Origin: Locusta migratoria
Taxonomy: Eukaryota > Arthropoda > Insecta > Orthoptera > Acrididae
NCBI GenBank assembly: GCA_026315105.1
Contig: CM048744.1
Span: 929,007,503-929,071,502, forward strand
DNA: 64,000 nt
Reading direction: 5' to 3'
Within the stretch, counting starts at the first letter, position 1; each line of letters starts with the position of its first letter. Made by a program: the position numbers and the translations under genes. The notes under the pieces were generated by a model that was not told the origin of the DNA, did not search any database, and saw only the letters and a program-made list of their open reading frames with translations. Below, piece by piece: positions 32,278 to 45,135 of the stretch.

Positions 32278-33718
32278 TCTGTCCTCTCCATAGTTTTCAA
32301 ATCACTCTGCTACTTCAACTCTCAATCACATGTCAGATATGACAACAACTGTGAATGCTTATGCATTATTGTGATTAGTTCTTATCTGCCTTATTTGTGT
32401 GGTATGTTTCTATTACAAAAAGTTTGATACTAGCTCCAAAATTGCTTAAATTCAGCTAAAGCGAATGCAAGACGGCATGTAAAAAGAGGACAAATGTACA
32501 TACTCAGTATGTACCCACACAACTGCTGCTATCAGCATAATGTCAAACTGACAATCTTATTCATTAAATGTTCAACTGTCAATCACACTGTTATTTTGAT
32601 ACATACCACAAACTGTAACAAATATTTTAAATTATGTTTGAGGTGCTATTATGCTTGTGGTACTCCAATGAGATTTAGCAACTTAGAGTTTCATTATACA
32701 TTTTCAAGCACAATCCATTAATATTTACATCTCCTGAAGTTACTACCATGTTTATAAAAACACTATAAGCTACTTTTTATTAAGTAGAACTAAGTATTTG
32801 ATTGCCTCGTAAGTACCGCTAGTTCCTTTCCATAATTTCTGTCAATAACAACTTTTTTAGAGATAACATCAACTACTGCTGTGAATGCTTCAGTAGATTT
32901 ATTGAATCTCCTAGTGTTACATTATTTTAAACCCCCTAGTAGAAAGAAATGAGAATGAAATTAACCATTTCAGTTTGTGAACCAAGAGAAAATTGCTCTA
33001 ATTATTAATAATATTATCCTGATTCTTCTGACAGTAAACAACAGAAAAGATGACATCTCAAAGATAAGTCAGTGTAACGAGAGAATGCAACCAGTCAGTT
33101 GGAGACAAACAAGGTAACTGATTTTACTCAACTTATCCAACACACTTCTGTTGAACATGAACACTGACATTAGTAACTGCAAAATCATGCTTGTTTGATA
33201 AATGTTTTTAGGCTGCAAGAAAGTAACTAGTTTGCATTATGAAGGTCATGTTATCACTGAGGAACATACTATTGTGCATGTCTATGCATTGTAAATGATT
33301 AGCATTTTGCAATTATCAATTTTTTTCAGGATGATGGAGTGACAATGGAATGAAAAGAGCACACTGAAACATGGATAACTGGAAAGGAAAGGAAAGAAAA
33401 GAAAAGAAGAAAAGTAAAAGCAATAGAATGCCTTTTGTTGGAAAGTTAGCACAAAGAACTGATGTTTAAAAATACAATGTGTTCCTGAGAGGTGTCTACA
33501 ATAGCAGAACTAGTAATTCATTCAGAATTAAAAAGTAACAATCAAAACACATTTTTTAAAAGTTGCCCAGGACAATACACTGTTTTGTGCAACATGAACA
33601 AACATGTACACAAGCAAATGCCAGAAAATACGCAACACAAAAACAAAAATAACCAAGGAAATCTGAAACGTACACAAAGCACATGGCATGCAAATACTGT
33701 CTAAGACTTTAAGCTTAC
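31541..33718. other. Ask1 intron sequence with a microsatellite
   Basis: AT-rich with no recognised element apart from the C-run and (TC)n tract at 32203-32275. Confidence 0.4.
32203..32275. repeat. C-run followed by (TC)n microsatellite
   Basis: A poly-C stretch leads into a pure TC dinucleotide tract of about 60 bp. Confidence 0.95.
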
Positions 33719-33859
33719 CCATCTTCAGGTGACATCTGACCATGACTGCTGTTGTGATTAGTCGCACCTTTATCTACTTTAACTGTTACTCTGTCTGCCG
33801 GCACTGAAATACTTCGACTAAATTCTTGGGGGGTACTAAGACGAGAGCTCTTCTTCTTA
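33719..33859 (-). CDS. Ask1: Ask1 exon: basic/serine-rich linker after the kinase domain
   Basis: The exon is 141 nt, from acceptor ATTCTCTTACAG to donor GTAAGC. With the carried GA it reads DKKKSSRLSTPQEF, then SRSISVPADRVTVKVDKG, then NHNSSHGQMSPEDG. The lysine run followed by a RSIS(V/L)P motif is the same order as in vertebrate ASK1, where KKKK and RSISLP follow the kinase domain, so this is the natural continuation. It leaves two bases (GG). There is no stop, so the C-terminal coiled-coil and SAM-like parts must be encoded further left or beyond the window. Confidence 0.85.
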
Positions 33860-34073
33860 CTGTAAGAGAATATAAGTGTAGTTATTTGATAATATCATGA
33901 TTTAATAGATTAGTTTTGGCACAGATGTCACAGTGTTACACTACTGAACTCCCTAAACGTAAATGTTGAATATAGTAAACTTAAAATCTGGTAACTATAG
34001 TCAGATTAAAATTACTTGATAGTTGACGTTTGTCACATGCCACTACAGTGTTGCCACTTGGGCTGCCGGCTTC

Positions 34074-34146
34074 CACTCAGTTATAGGTGACAAACATGGT
34101 GGGATACCCACTCAGTTATAGGTGACAGAAACAAGGTGGGATACTT
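34074..34146. repeat. Short tandem duplication (about 37-39 bp unit, two copies)
   Basis: CCACTCAGTTATAGGTGACA ... GGTGGGATAC occurs twice in tandem with small differences, just left of a Jockey-like LINE remnant. Confidence 0.8.
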
Positions 34147-34169
34147 CGCAAATGCTATTAATATGTAAC

Positions 34170-34815
34170 GCAGAGGAATGTTGGAAGTGATTGTTACGAA
34201 TTATGGCGAAATTAGAGGAATGGCAGCTACCTCCAAATGTAGAAAAATGTAGGTGATGGAGGTGGATGGTAAAAACAGTCCCACAATATTCAAATTCAGC
34301 ATCAGTAGTATGCTGCTTGACACATTCAAGTCAATTAAAATACCAAGGCAGAGTGATATGAAATGGAACAAGTACCTAGAGACAGTTGTGGGGAAGGTGG
34401 AAGGACAACTTCAGTTTACTGAGAGAATCTTGGGAAGATGTGCTAAATATGTAAAGGAGACAGAATACAGAACACTTATGCAACCCTTCTTGAGTACTGT
34501 TCAAGAGTTCAGGATCCACACCAGATTGGTTTAAAGGAAGACATAGACACAATTCAAAGGTGACCTGCCAAGTTAGTTATTGGTAGGTTTGCTCAATGAA
34601 CAAATGTTACAGAGATGCTTCAGGAACTCAAACTGCAATCAGTGGAGGAAAACTGATGTTCTTAAGGCTTGCACAGAGTCATACAGGCTATAGTTTTTCT
34701 CTTGTTCTATCTGGAAGTGGAACAGGAAATAAAATGATTAGTAATGGTAAAAAGTGCCGTCAAGCATGTACATTACAACTTATTGTGGAATATGTATGTA
34801 GATATAGACTTTGAT
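34170..34815 (+). mobile_element. Jockey/I-like LINE remnant, 3' part
   Basis: FKFSISSMLLDTFKS, QSDMKWNKYLETVVGKVE and QLQFTERILGRCAKYVKETE match the 22.1-22.7 kb copy (SDMKWNEHVRTVVSK, LQFIGRILGRCTSPVKETA). The tail ATGTATGTAGATATAG corresponds to the other copy's tail. Frames are broken. Confidence 0.8.
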
Positions 34816-35838
34816 AGGTTCTGTCAACAGCCAATTTTAAGTGACCCCAATGACTGTTCTGTGCCAGGGCACACATTTTGTAACCCCAAATGTAAACTCA
34901 TGTTATAACCGAATCGTATCTCTGTGATGTGCAATGTATCCAAAACAACTGTGTCAACAATCAGCAGCAAAACTAAAATCATGATTATGTCATTCAAGAT
35001 GTTTATGGTTACTTCTGTCAGGAAACACAAGACAAAAAAATTCAGATACAGTGCAAAAAAGAAAGATCTGTTACAGCATTTGGTTAGTACTGTGTATGAG
35101 TATGTATTTTATCTGGCCATCGATTGTTTTTCGTATGGTTATTGTGTGTGATAAACTACTAAATAATAGGTACATACCTATTATTAGGGATCAAAACACA
35201 CAAAGAAAGAGAGTCATATAAGGGATTGGAAGTGAACTGACCAGTTGTTGTGACACTGAAAATGATGAATGGTTTGGGTGTGATGTAGGACTCTAATTGG
35301 AGGTAAGTACCTCTAACACATGAAGTGTCAACTATTCAGTAATTTCAATTGGACTACAAGTTCACTTATTTTTTTATGATTTGTTCATATCTGTACAAAT
35401 ATCTCAGATACCACAATTTAACTAATAAATACAAGCCATACTTAAACATTCTGATCTCCAACACTCGTAACTGAAAAACAACAACCAAAACAAGTTCATG
35501 GGCATTATGGGGGCATTCAAATGACAACGTTAAAAATTCACACAATCTAGAAAAAATTTTGCGATGGAATTTGTAGGAGACGGTAAAGCTCCTTGAGGTT
35601 CACAAAGTGAGCAACAGAGCATAGAGTGATAAAAAGTCTACTACAAAATGGTCACCCCATTGTCAACATGCATTAATACTTTTTTGTGTAGTGAAACCAA
35701 TCAAAATTCAATGCAGAACTACATTGCAGTATGGTGATTCATATTTGTCTTTGCAGCAAGAGTATAAATGGTGTACTAAATATGATTCAACCAAAATAAC
35801 ATAAAAATAATAATAATTAAAAGCAGAATAAGAAGATA
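34816..35838. other. Ask1 intron, nothing recognised
   Basis: AT-rich. Short open frames show no similarity that I recognise. Confidence 0.4.
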
Positions 35839-36095
35839 GTACTTATCTTTGTGTTATACCGCCGATAGTAACACACATGAAGAAAAAAGAAAAACGAGAA
35901 GCTTTCAGAACACAGTTCCTTCTTCAGGTGGAACAGACGGGAAGGGGGAAAAAAACGGTCATGAATTACCTTCCCCTTCCAATCCCATCCCCCCCTTTCC
36001 CTTTTCTCCCACCTGAAAAGGAACTGTGTTCCAAAAGCTTATCCTTTTTCTTTTTTCTTCATTTGTGTCACTATCGACTGTACAGCACAAAGGTA
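35839..36095. repeat. Inverted-repeat element (arms about 90 bp)
   Basis: The left arm 35839-35935 and inverted right arm 36007-36095 include AGAACACAGTTCC with GGAACTGTGTTCC and AGAAAAAAGAAAAA with its complement. Outer ends are AAGATAGTACTTATCTTTGTG and CACAAAGGTAAGTACT. The spacer of about 70 bp is rich in GGGAAGGGG/CCCCTTCC. It resembles the terminus type seen in other fold-backs here. Confidence 0.7.
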
Positions 36096-37681
36096 AGTAC
36101 TGGCCAGGCAATCTATCTCTTTTGAAAAATAATTTATCATCTCTGAGGAGAATTTTCAGCATTAATAAAAACAAAACGAAAAAGGATAGAAAGGATGCGA
36201 TATGAAACTATGACCTGTCAGACAATGCTTATGAAGGGGACATTAGAGCGCTGATATCAACATTCAGAAGAATAAGGAATAGATGGAAAATACTTTGACA
36301 AAAACAGCTACACAAATGTGAAAAGAAGACAGTAAAAGGTAACACAAGCATGGCACAAGGACCTATACCTGTAAGAAGAGAAAGATACTATCAGAAGTGG
36401 AACTGGCACTTAGAAAAACAAAGTGAAAATCTACTTGGGGTAGATAAATTAGACGTGGAGATGACAGAGACAAGTAGACCTGCTAGTATAAAGTGATTAT
36501 ATACATTTCTAAGATGTATATAAGCTCAGAAATGTATACCTGAAGATGAGGGAGGGAGGGGGGGGGGGAAGGGAATTTTAATTCCAGTGTTCAAGAAAGG
36601 ACACACAAATGTTTGTCACATATGAATTGGTGTGCATCCACAGCATATATTTCCTGAATGGTGACATCGATTTTCCCATCTCGCAGGATTCTTGACAAGT
36701 ATTGGCATTTGGATTTGCTTATGCCTTCTGTATATAGGTGGAGGAATTTAAATATAGGCCTGAAAGCCCTGATGGTTCTGAAAAGAACCATTTGATGATT
36801 TTTCATTTTCATGTAAAATAGCTAGGAGATCAATAGGCTAATATAGCAGTCCGATTGTTGTTGCTCATTTAGCACCACCCAGAGAGCATGCAAAGGGTAA
36901 TTTTAGTTTAAAAACTACGGAAGTGAGCAGCTTCACAACTCCTGTGTACATCCGAAATTTTGTAACACTGTTCACTTATCAAAACTGTTTTCCAATGCTA
37001 CTATGCTCATCTTCATCACTTTACATTCACAAATTACATGAACATATTTGACAATGCAATGCACAGTATTAATTATATAAATTTTGTCAAAAACAGTAAG
37101 CTTGCATAAAGTTAGGAATTGGTTTCTTACACAACTACGCGGTACAAATAGAAAGTAAGTTATATCAGTAATCCCAATGTTTGTATCACATTAGTCCACA
37201 TATACATCAAGTTTTGAAAGCAATCAAGACTGTGTTAATTTCAAAATACAATTTCACTGGTTGCTGTAAGAGCCACACCATGGATTTTAAAACATTTTAA
37301 ATAAATGAAAATTGGGAGAGGGGATTTGTGCTATAACTTGATTAAAAGAAGGGATTGGTTGATACAATATATTCTGAGACATTAAGCAATCATCAGTTAG
37401 TATTGTACCTAGTGTTGTAGGTAAGTATTACAGCTAGAATTATACAATATATCTTTCTTTTCTTTTCCAGAAGTCTATTGGAGAAATTAACTGAGAATAA
37501 ATGATACAATAATTTACAAATATTCAACTGTCTTTTTTTGGTAATGTACACATACCAGCAATATAAAAGTAATGGAAAGGCAACATCTCATCTGATACAG
37601 AACAATGTGAGAAGTACAGCACGAACTAACAGAAAACAGCATTCACACCAGCTTTAGATTATATTCTCTTTTCCAGCAGAA

Positions 37682-37729
<48 letters not shown>

Positions 37730-38746
37730 GGACACACACACTCCTGTGGCCATGGCAAGAATTTACTTTATATCAGGACTTTCCATTACCATAACTCTAC
37801 CAAGTTTTGCTGGTTCATATGTGAGTTGAACTTTATGTAAAGAATATTAATTATTATGTAAGAGAATGATCTGACTGATCACTATGAGTAATATATCATT
37901 CTATCACCCATATATTCACTGAAAATATTCTTGCTCCAGTGCAAATCAAACTTGTTTTGATAAAAAATTATGTGACAGTATCATAAAGGAAGGGCATTTC
38001 AATATATGTTGAATAAATTCTACTGAGTGAGGTTAAGATAGAATGCATCATCTTTAAACTTCAAATAAGAGATTTGATGAAAGACAGAAATTTTTGAAAC
38101 ATCACTACCAGAAAACCAAGGTAGTGTGGAGGCGTTTAAACAAGTCACTGTGGGTTTTCTCGAAAAGAACATTGTTGACAATTAATGGTGCATTTAGAAC
38201 TGTTGACTGCACTATGCCCTTAAAATGCTTTTCCTCTACAGTCATTTGGATTTCTTTCCCAACAAAGAAATATATAGCATGGAATTGTGGTACGAGTGGG
38301 TGAGTCCAGCTACAACATAAAAATGAAAAATCACATTCAGAAAAAATTCTGTTGTGAGCTACTGTTTGATAATGCAATTTAGGACAAATTGGATTAATTT
38401 TCCAAAAGAAAATTGATCCATAATAACTTTAATGGTGTATTAGAATTGATGACATACTGTGTGAGTTCTTTATTATAAAATGTGCATAATGCAGAATGCC
38501 TGGTGCCAGATTTAAATTCAGGGGATCAAAATCTATAAGTCATACCAAGTTTCATGCAATAAAAAATTATAATTAAAAAAAATGAAATCTGTTCCACAAT
38601 TATGTAATGTTGCATCACTAACTAAGAATGGCATATAGCATTTCATTCTGTGGCCTAATAGAATAATATTTATGCAGAATCAGGTTATTGCACTTTTCTT
38701 CTTATACATAGTGTTATGTTTTAAAATAACACAGAATCAAACTTAC
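36096..38746. other. Ask1 intron with an (AC)n tract
   Basis: Largely unique, AT-rich sequence. One (AC)n tract at 37684-37728; a G-run near 36550-36570. No gene recognised. Confidence 0.4.
37684..37728. repeat. (AC)n microsatellite
   Basis: An AC dinucleotide tract of about 45 bp. Confidence 0.95.
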
Positions 38747-38886
38747 TCTGTGAGGAAGGGATGTTCCAGCAGATCTGCTGCTGTGGCTCTTTTCTCAGGA
38801 TCAGGTTCAAAACAACACAAAATGAAATTCTTTGCCTTTTCTGATAATTCAGGAGGGATTTCGGGATGAATCTTGTAATAGCCTAC
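38747..38886 (-). CDS. Ask1: Ask1 exon: end of the kinase domain
   Basis: The exon is 140 nt, from acceptor TTCTTGCAG to donor GTAAGT, entering in phase 0 and leaving two bases (GA). It encodes VGYYKIHPEIPPELSEKAKN, then FILCCFEPDPEKRATA, then DLLEHPFLTE. The (D/E)PxKRxTAxDLLxHPFL stretch is the canonical kinase subdomain XI end. The conserved Arg of subdomain XI (EKRAT) is present. In an isolated reading the frame seems to stop right after TE, but this is the splice donor; GA joins T of the next exon to code Asp. Confidence 0.94.
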
Positions 38887-40204
38887 CTGCAAGAATAACA
38901 AACTTTTGTTAATAGTTAGATGACCAGAGATTATCACTTATATTTTGGAGAGTTATTATTTGATCAACAATAAAATTAAATATAATAACATCTAGTCATT
39001 TCTGGAACAGAGCTTGTAACTTCAAGATTTTCATGGAAAAGATAGGATCAATGAATGGGTGTGGCACACTGTTGGACAATTCTGTATCTTGCAACTTCTA
39101 GATCCTGAGAGAAAGAGGGACTTGCAAGAAAACCGTGAATGGAAGTTACTAATACAATTAACATAGATTCAAAAGCTCAGCTCTAAAAAGAGACAAAATT
39201 ATCAACTGCTCAGAAAGCAAAACTTTTTATAGGTGAAAACTGGTTTCATTGTTAATGAAAGAAAGGATAAACACAAAAGAAAATTTGTTACACAAGAAGG
39301 AATGACAAAACAGCAAGAGAAAGAAAGTAGATAGATTTGGGCTAAAAGAGAGAAAGACTAATTCAATGAATGGCAAAATATCAGATATTGATGTAACTGG
39401 ATTTAAAGAATATTATTGCTTTTCACTTCTGATGAGGTCACAGCACAGAGACAGCAAATGAAGACCACTAGAAGCAAATCAAAGACAAAATATGAACGTA
39501 GAAAGCCATCACTGACAAAGCAGCAATATTTTCACAAACCAGCAATATTTTAACAAGGGAACTTCCTTTGAAGAAGGCTGGGAGATACTACAATCCGTGC
39601 ACAAGTAAATATGAACAGCTTGATGATGAACAGTAGAGTATAAAAAATTTCTATTCTGATGTATCTGAATATATTTTGATATGACTGACTGAACCTATAC
39701 AACTCTGAATGTCAAGCACATAGAAGTTTTCTGGGAGTTTCAAAACAGAGTATTTAATTAAGTGACATGGAATTAATTTACACATCACTTATGGCTACCA
39801 ATAAATGTGAGGGACTCCCATTACCAATGATCTGTGGCCACTCTTCGTACCTATGTTCAGCCTCTCCCGTACGCTTCCAAATGGCTTACTTCTAACCCTG
39901 AGAAAAGTGAGTCAATCTGTGTACTGATCAAAGTAACTCTTTCAAATTTTTTAATACTTCCTAGAAAGCATCACCTGCAATGGCAACCTTTCAATAAACC
40001 ATCCACAGGAATCCTTTCTGACCCTTCTTAAATCCAAACCCACATAGCTGGTTAAAAGTCATTGCTGAAATATTTGTGATCTGAACCGAGTGTGAGGGCA
40101 CACTGTCCATATTCCTCATTCAATAAGCCACCTTTACAAATGTTTGTATCTGCCTCAAAGATGGTTACATTAGTGCCAGTGCCCACATCATTGCATCTAA
40201 CTAT
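38887..40204. other. Ask1 intron, nothing recognised
   Basis: AT-rich in most of its length; 39.8-40.15 kb is more mixed and may be a degraded repeat, but I could not place it. Confidence 0.35.
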
Positions 40205-40795
40205 CTACAATAAGGTTGGTTGGTTGGTTTGATGTTTTAGGGGGACAAAACTGCGGAGGTCATCAGTCCCCCATTCCATCAAAGAGCGAGATAAGTGTGG
40301 GAAACACGGAAACGTTCGCCCAGAGTTAAAACGGCTACAGGAGGAAAACCCCACTCAATCAATAAAATATAAACAAATTCGACAAAGGACAACAAGGCAG
40401 GAGACAAAACGAAAGGACACAATCACACGGAAACAGTAAACAAGTGTGGAAATAAAATGACAAAGCCAAAGTTCGTGGTTGACCGACCATGAAAATAAAA
40501 TAGGAAAGGTCAGCCACGGGGCAACACAAGCTTCATATAGAGTTGTAAAAACCGCTGTCACGAATAAAACAGAATCAGCCATAATACGTAATGGTTACGT
40601 AAAACTTCAGATAAATTTACAGGAAAATTAAAATCCCGCCGCAGGGCGGCTAAAAGATGGCAGTCCATCAAAATGTGGGCCACAACGGCAACGAGGCGGG
40701 TCCTCACCGCGGAGGAGATGGCCATGGGTCAGCCAAGTGTGGCCGATGCGGAGCCGGCACAGGACTACCGAGTCCCGGCGAGAGGCCCGCATGGC
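40205..40795 (-). repeat. Dispersed repeat, probably the antisense 3' end of a LINE
   Basis: It begins GGTTGGTTGGTTTGATGTTT and contains GCGGAGGTCATCAGTCCC, then a GC-rich end (GGTCCTCACCGCGGAGGAGA). I recognise the opening as an abundant orthopteroid repeat, and the GC-rich part as resembling the antisense of R1/I-type LINE C-termini. This is from memory; no coding proof here. Confidence 0.5.
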
Positions 40796-41370
40796 TCCAC
40801 TTCGACAGCTACCGCCTGTTTTATACCAAGAAGTCCCTCATACAGCCTAACCAGCCACCTGTGGTTGTCACATCTGGAGTGACAAATAGTCCCCCCTCCA
40901 TATTTATCGAAGGTCCCACTGAGACCTTCGCAAACCATATACTCTCCCAATCTTGTACAAAACTAGATCTATAGTGCCTTGTATATCCGATCAACATCCA
41001 AGTGGCCTCTGCCTAGGCGCAAAGCAGTACTCATCTCATGATTCATGAGCACCCAGGACTGAATTAACTGAATCATATTCTCTGTAAGAGTGGTGACTAC
41101 CTCTTGTCATGCCCTCCTGTTCCCATGTCCTTGCCTAATGATTCATATTTCTGTAACAGACCTGTCTCATTGATCGTCGGAGTATCACCTATTCCAGTCC
41201 TGTCACAGGCTTCTCACTTCCCATCAAAGGGAGGATAACTTGTGAAAGCAGCCTCTGGCTGTTTGCCATTTTGTTTCTGTGTGGACATGACTGCTAACAA
41301 GCTGTCTGTCCAACAAATGGCCACAGGCAAACAGTGACCAAGACATAACTGGACGATCCAGTTGTTGTAG
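40796..41370 (+). mobile_element. Penelope-like element fragment, degraded
   Basis: Pieces such as AGCTACCGCCTGTTTTATAC, CACTGAGACCTTCGCAAACC and AACAAGCTGTCTGTCCAACAAA (41298-41319) run in the same order as Penelope-like coding and GIY-YIG sequence. The last corresponds to AACAAGCTGTCTGTACGGATG at 41850. A reading frame is not maintained. Confidence 0.45.
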
Positions 41371-41767
41371 GTGATGTGACATTAATATGGGGAGGAATGT
41401 TTAAGATACAGAATACATACAGTAATTCACTAAAAAATTAAACAAATTTGTTTTAAAAAAATGTTGTACTCACACAATTGTCTGCATTGGGCCTTCACTA
41501 CAAATTTTTATAATCTGCACCATTTACAGTAACATGCCTTTGAAAGAAATGATATAATAACATCACAGGATCATATAAAATCAACAAACTGTCAGATATG
41601 ACAGCTTCACATGCCAAAACAAGGATATCAACACATAAGGCTTTAGGATACTTGCATGAGTTACCTTATTCTGATTTTGTCGAAATTTGTTAAATGTTGG
41701 GGTATGTGAATCATAATGATGCACTAGGATTTCAAGAAGAAATATATTTTGTGGAAAAAAATTCTAA

Positions 41768-42500
41768 TTGTGCACCATCCAGTGCAGTCATGCTGTGTAC
41801 ATTCTGAGCTGCAAACACTGTGCAGCTTTCTACGTGGGCATGACCAGCAACAAGCTGTCTGTACGGATGAATGGCCATCGTCATACTGTGGCAAGAAGAC
41901 AGCTGGTCCATCCTGTTGCAGAGCATGCAGCACTACATGATGTGGCTCACTTCAATGACTGCTACACAGCCTGTGCCATATGGATCCTCCCCATAAACAC
42001 CAATTTGTCTGAATTGCTCAGATGGGAACTCTCCCTACAGTATATCCTTCGCTCCCGCAATACCCCAGGCCTAAACCTTTATTCATTCCTGCCCCTACCA
42101 CTCCCTTCTCCCTTTCCTTTCCCTACCCACACTTCAGCTTGTGTGCATCTCCCTTTCCACCACATACTCCAGTCCCTTCCTATCTGTCAGAGAGCACTGA
42201 CTTATTGCTCCATCCCCACTGGCATACATTCCCTCCCTTCCTGATTCCCTGTCCATGCCGCTTCATCATCCCCACCACTGGTTGCTCTCACCTCAGCTGT
42301 GCTGTCTGTTGCAGTCCAGCCGCAACAGCTGGAGACAGCGGTTGGGTTTGTGTGAGTGTGAGTGTGCGTTCTCTGTGACAGATGAAGGCTAACAGCCGAA
42401 AGCTTCATTTTTGTTTATTCTGTTATGTGTGCCTTTCTGCGGCTCATTGGACGTCTCTGTGGTGAGTAGCAACCTATCCTTTCCAAAATATTGTTGAATC
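41768..42500 (+). mobile_element. Penelope-like element: GIY-YIG domain and 3' terminus
   Basis: A 158-codon + frame (41768-42244) starts with a GIY-YIG endonuclease: AVYILSCKHCAAFYVGMTSN, then KLSVRMNGHRHTVARRQ, then PVAEHAALH and LLRWELSLQYILRSRNTPGL. YIL...YVG is the GIY-YIG core, R of the VRMN segment and E of the RWEL segment are catalytic-type residues. The C-terminal half is Pro/Ser-rich and low complexity. The region 42340-42500 carries GTGAGTGTGAGTGTGCG, GAAAGCTTC and a GTGGTGAGTAGCAAC end, the terminus type found repeatedly in this window. A RT domain is absent, so it is 5'-truncated. Confidence 0.75.
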
Positions 42501-42789
42501 CTTTAAGGTATTTCCATTGTTTAAATGCTTATCCTGTTGAGAATTGCCTTTCACACCATGGTGCTCAGCTTGTTACAGTATATGACAGCTCCATGCAGTA
42601 AATCAAATCGGACTTTCAAAGTAGTCCACTCAATTAACAATTTAACCTTGAAAACTTTAGGGAAAGCCAACAGCAGCTAGACTAGGGTTGAGGTGTATAA
42701 GGAACCCGATGCAAACCTAAAATATAACTTATTTCATGATACATTTTTAGGGGTATTTGAAAATGTATAGTTATTAAAAACTCCAGAAG

Positions 42790-43227
42790 CACGTGTATCA
42801 TGTCTAAGATAAGTATCTCTGGTAATAAAATTAAAACTATTTGGAATATTACTGAAATGGAAACAGGGCAACCAGAAGCACAGGAAGACTGCACTACCAT
42901 AAAACTGAATGATAAGTGTACTAAAAATAAATCAGAAATGGAAAATATTTTCAATAATCATTTTCTAAATGTTGTGGAGAAAATATGATCTAAATGTTCC
43001 TTAAAAAAGGATGGTCTGCTGAAACGTTTGAGTTCACCTACGTATGCTCTTAGGGTTACTGCAAATTTTGATGATTAGAATCTCAATAAATTAGTCTACT
43101 ATGCCTATTTTCATTCACTTCTTTCATATGGCATCATATTCTGGGGTAATTCATCATTGAGTAATCAGAATAATTGCTGGAGACCACCCATGATCATCCT
43201 GCAGACATCTATTTAAGGATCTAGGTG
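42790..43227 (+). mobile_element. CR1/L2-like LINE remnant with internal deletion
   Basis: ISISGNKIKTIWNITEMETG matches ATSGNQIKTIWDIVKEETG of the better copy. After 43005 the sequence jumps to the thumb region (LVYYAYFHSLLSYGIIFWG). It ends near ATTTAAGGATCTAGG; the same element appears to resume at about 48663 (AGTATCCTCATAGTAATTTC), so the 5.4 kb between would be later insertions. Confidence 0.7.
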
Positions 43228-43563
43228 TGATATTACAGATACAGGGGGAAGCTGATTGTTTCCATGTGAAAAGCGGGTTTTGCCAGGCTGTTGGTTCTCC
43301 AGCTGGCCGGCTAACAGTTTGGACCTAGGTAGTCAGGATTTCCGTAATGTGCTCGGAAACCGGAAACGTTCTTGGCTGAGTGAGGGTGGCTAACCCAGAT
43401 TACAACTGAAATACAATGTAGCCACAAACATTATTCTTAAAATCCATATAAAATCAGGGAATGATCATACGGCAAATATAATTACATGAATGGATTCAGG
43501 AGACATGGGAGAATCAAATGCCGTAATATCCCTTACAGATAAAAATCCAATAAATCTCAGTAC

Positions 43564-43594
<31 letters not shown>

Positions 43595-43600
43595 GTTGTA
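43228..43600 (+). repeat. Possible SINE-like unit with (ATA)n tail
   Basis: A mixed-composition body (GGTTCTCCAGCTGGCCGG, CCGGAAACGTTCTTGG) ends in an (ATA)n run at 43564-43594, as retroposons often do. No tRNA boxes are clear. Confidence 0.3.
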
Positions 43601-44731
43601 TTTACAATTACTGATACATAGCATTTATCAGTAACAGATTAAGAAGCAAATGGGTAGCATTGCACCACACTTAAAAGACGTACCACATTATTTCCATATT
43701 ATTTCAATAAACTTTGTTTTACCTCTTGTTCTGCTTTTCGTTGAGGTAATAATATTCTTGTGACAGAACATAGATTCCACCACAGAAACACAAAACATGA
43801 ACTCAGCAAAGTGCATTACATTTATATATGTATTTTATTATATTTAATATTGTTCTTAGCAACATTGGTTTTTTATGTTGTAGACTGCCAGTTAAATATT
43901 TCATGGCCAACTAAAAATAGTAGATATGCAGCAGATAATTTATATATAAACAATTATTTGTGGACAAGAACTGAATATATTTGTATAAAAAGCCATGATA
44001 AATTAAATATTAATTGTGTAACTATATTTCAACGGCGGCAGTATATTTGAGCAGTAAGACGCAACGCTTAACGGCTATCTGAGCAAAGAGCTCCAGTCTC
44101 AACCATTTTTTTTAGTATTGTTAAATATATATTTGCTTGTTAAATGTAAACAACATTTGTAAGGAGGTGTTCAAAGCATTTAATTCTGTGATACTCAAAT
44201 GTATAATATTTTAGAAGGAAAATTATATTTTAAAGATGATGTGTTAGGATACGCAGAAGGATACAAATTTGGGAGCAGAGAGAGCACGCTTTCGAACACT
44301 TGGGAAGGGACTCTTAACTTGGACATGGTGGTGAAAGGTTGTGACACTGCAGGGTCTGAAGCCGCGTTACGAACTTGTGATTTGAACAGAGAGGCATGTG
44401 CGGACTTATAGAATTTACGGGACTGTGATTGCAGAACTAAGTCTCTGCTTGATAAGTGATAAACTGTGCATGGTAGTAGGGCTGTGGAACTGTGATAAAT
44501 CAGCAATCATGGACACACGTGATTACAAACTGTGTTTTATAACAAATACTGTAATTGTGGATTAATTTGGAACTGCATTGTTCAATGCACTTCACTAATT
44601 TACGAGTGATAATTTGGAACATTTACTCTCGAGTGCATGTGATACTTATTGTGCCTCTCAAGAACAATAGTTGGGAAAAAAAATATTCAGTTATTTACGG
44701 ATATATAAAGTAGGACCAACCCCACATTTTC

Positions 44732-45112
44732 ATGTCCAAAAGGAGTAATAAACTTCATTTTGTAAAGAATTACTATGTGAGCATAGCTTCGGCAACGAAG
44801 CATACTAGTGTGGGATTTGTATCTGTCTTGAGTCGCCATGATCGGCCTCATTTGAACTCTTCTGTCAGGAGAGTAAACTTGGAGTTGGAACGGCTACTCA
44901 TGTCAGATATGGGGTCCCATATTGGCTTGATTCCTGTGGATGATATCTGTAGGTGGGACTACACTAGGCATGGCCTTCACCTCAACAGGAAAGGGAAGGG
45001 AAAATTGTCTGGGTTGATTGCAAGTAACTTACGGGGGGGGGGGGGGGGCACTGTCACAAATGGTAAAATACCAGTGGTTACAGGTGTCAGAGGGATGCCT
45101 TTTTTAGGATAG
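44732..45112 (+). pseudogene. LINE ORF1 remnant (esterase-like C-terminus)
   Basis: A 126-codon frame includes VSVLSRHDRPHLNSSVRRVN, GLIPVDDICRWDYTRHGLHL and NRKGKGKLSGLIASNLR. TRHGLHLN.KGK.L with upstream R.D...NS.V..VN is the C-terminal part of the SGNH-type esterase domain found in ORF1 of CR1/L2-group LINEs. The catalytic Ser block would lie upstream and is missing. A G-run of about 15 bases (45032-45048) follows the domain; frame is lost after it. Confidence 0.6.
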
Positions 45113-45135
45113 GGAGGGGGGGAAGAAAACCAGTT

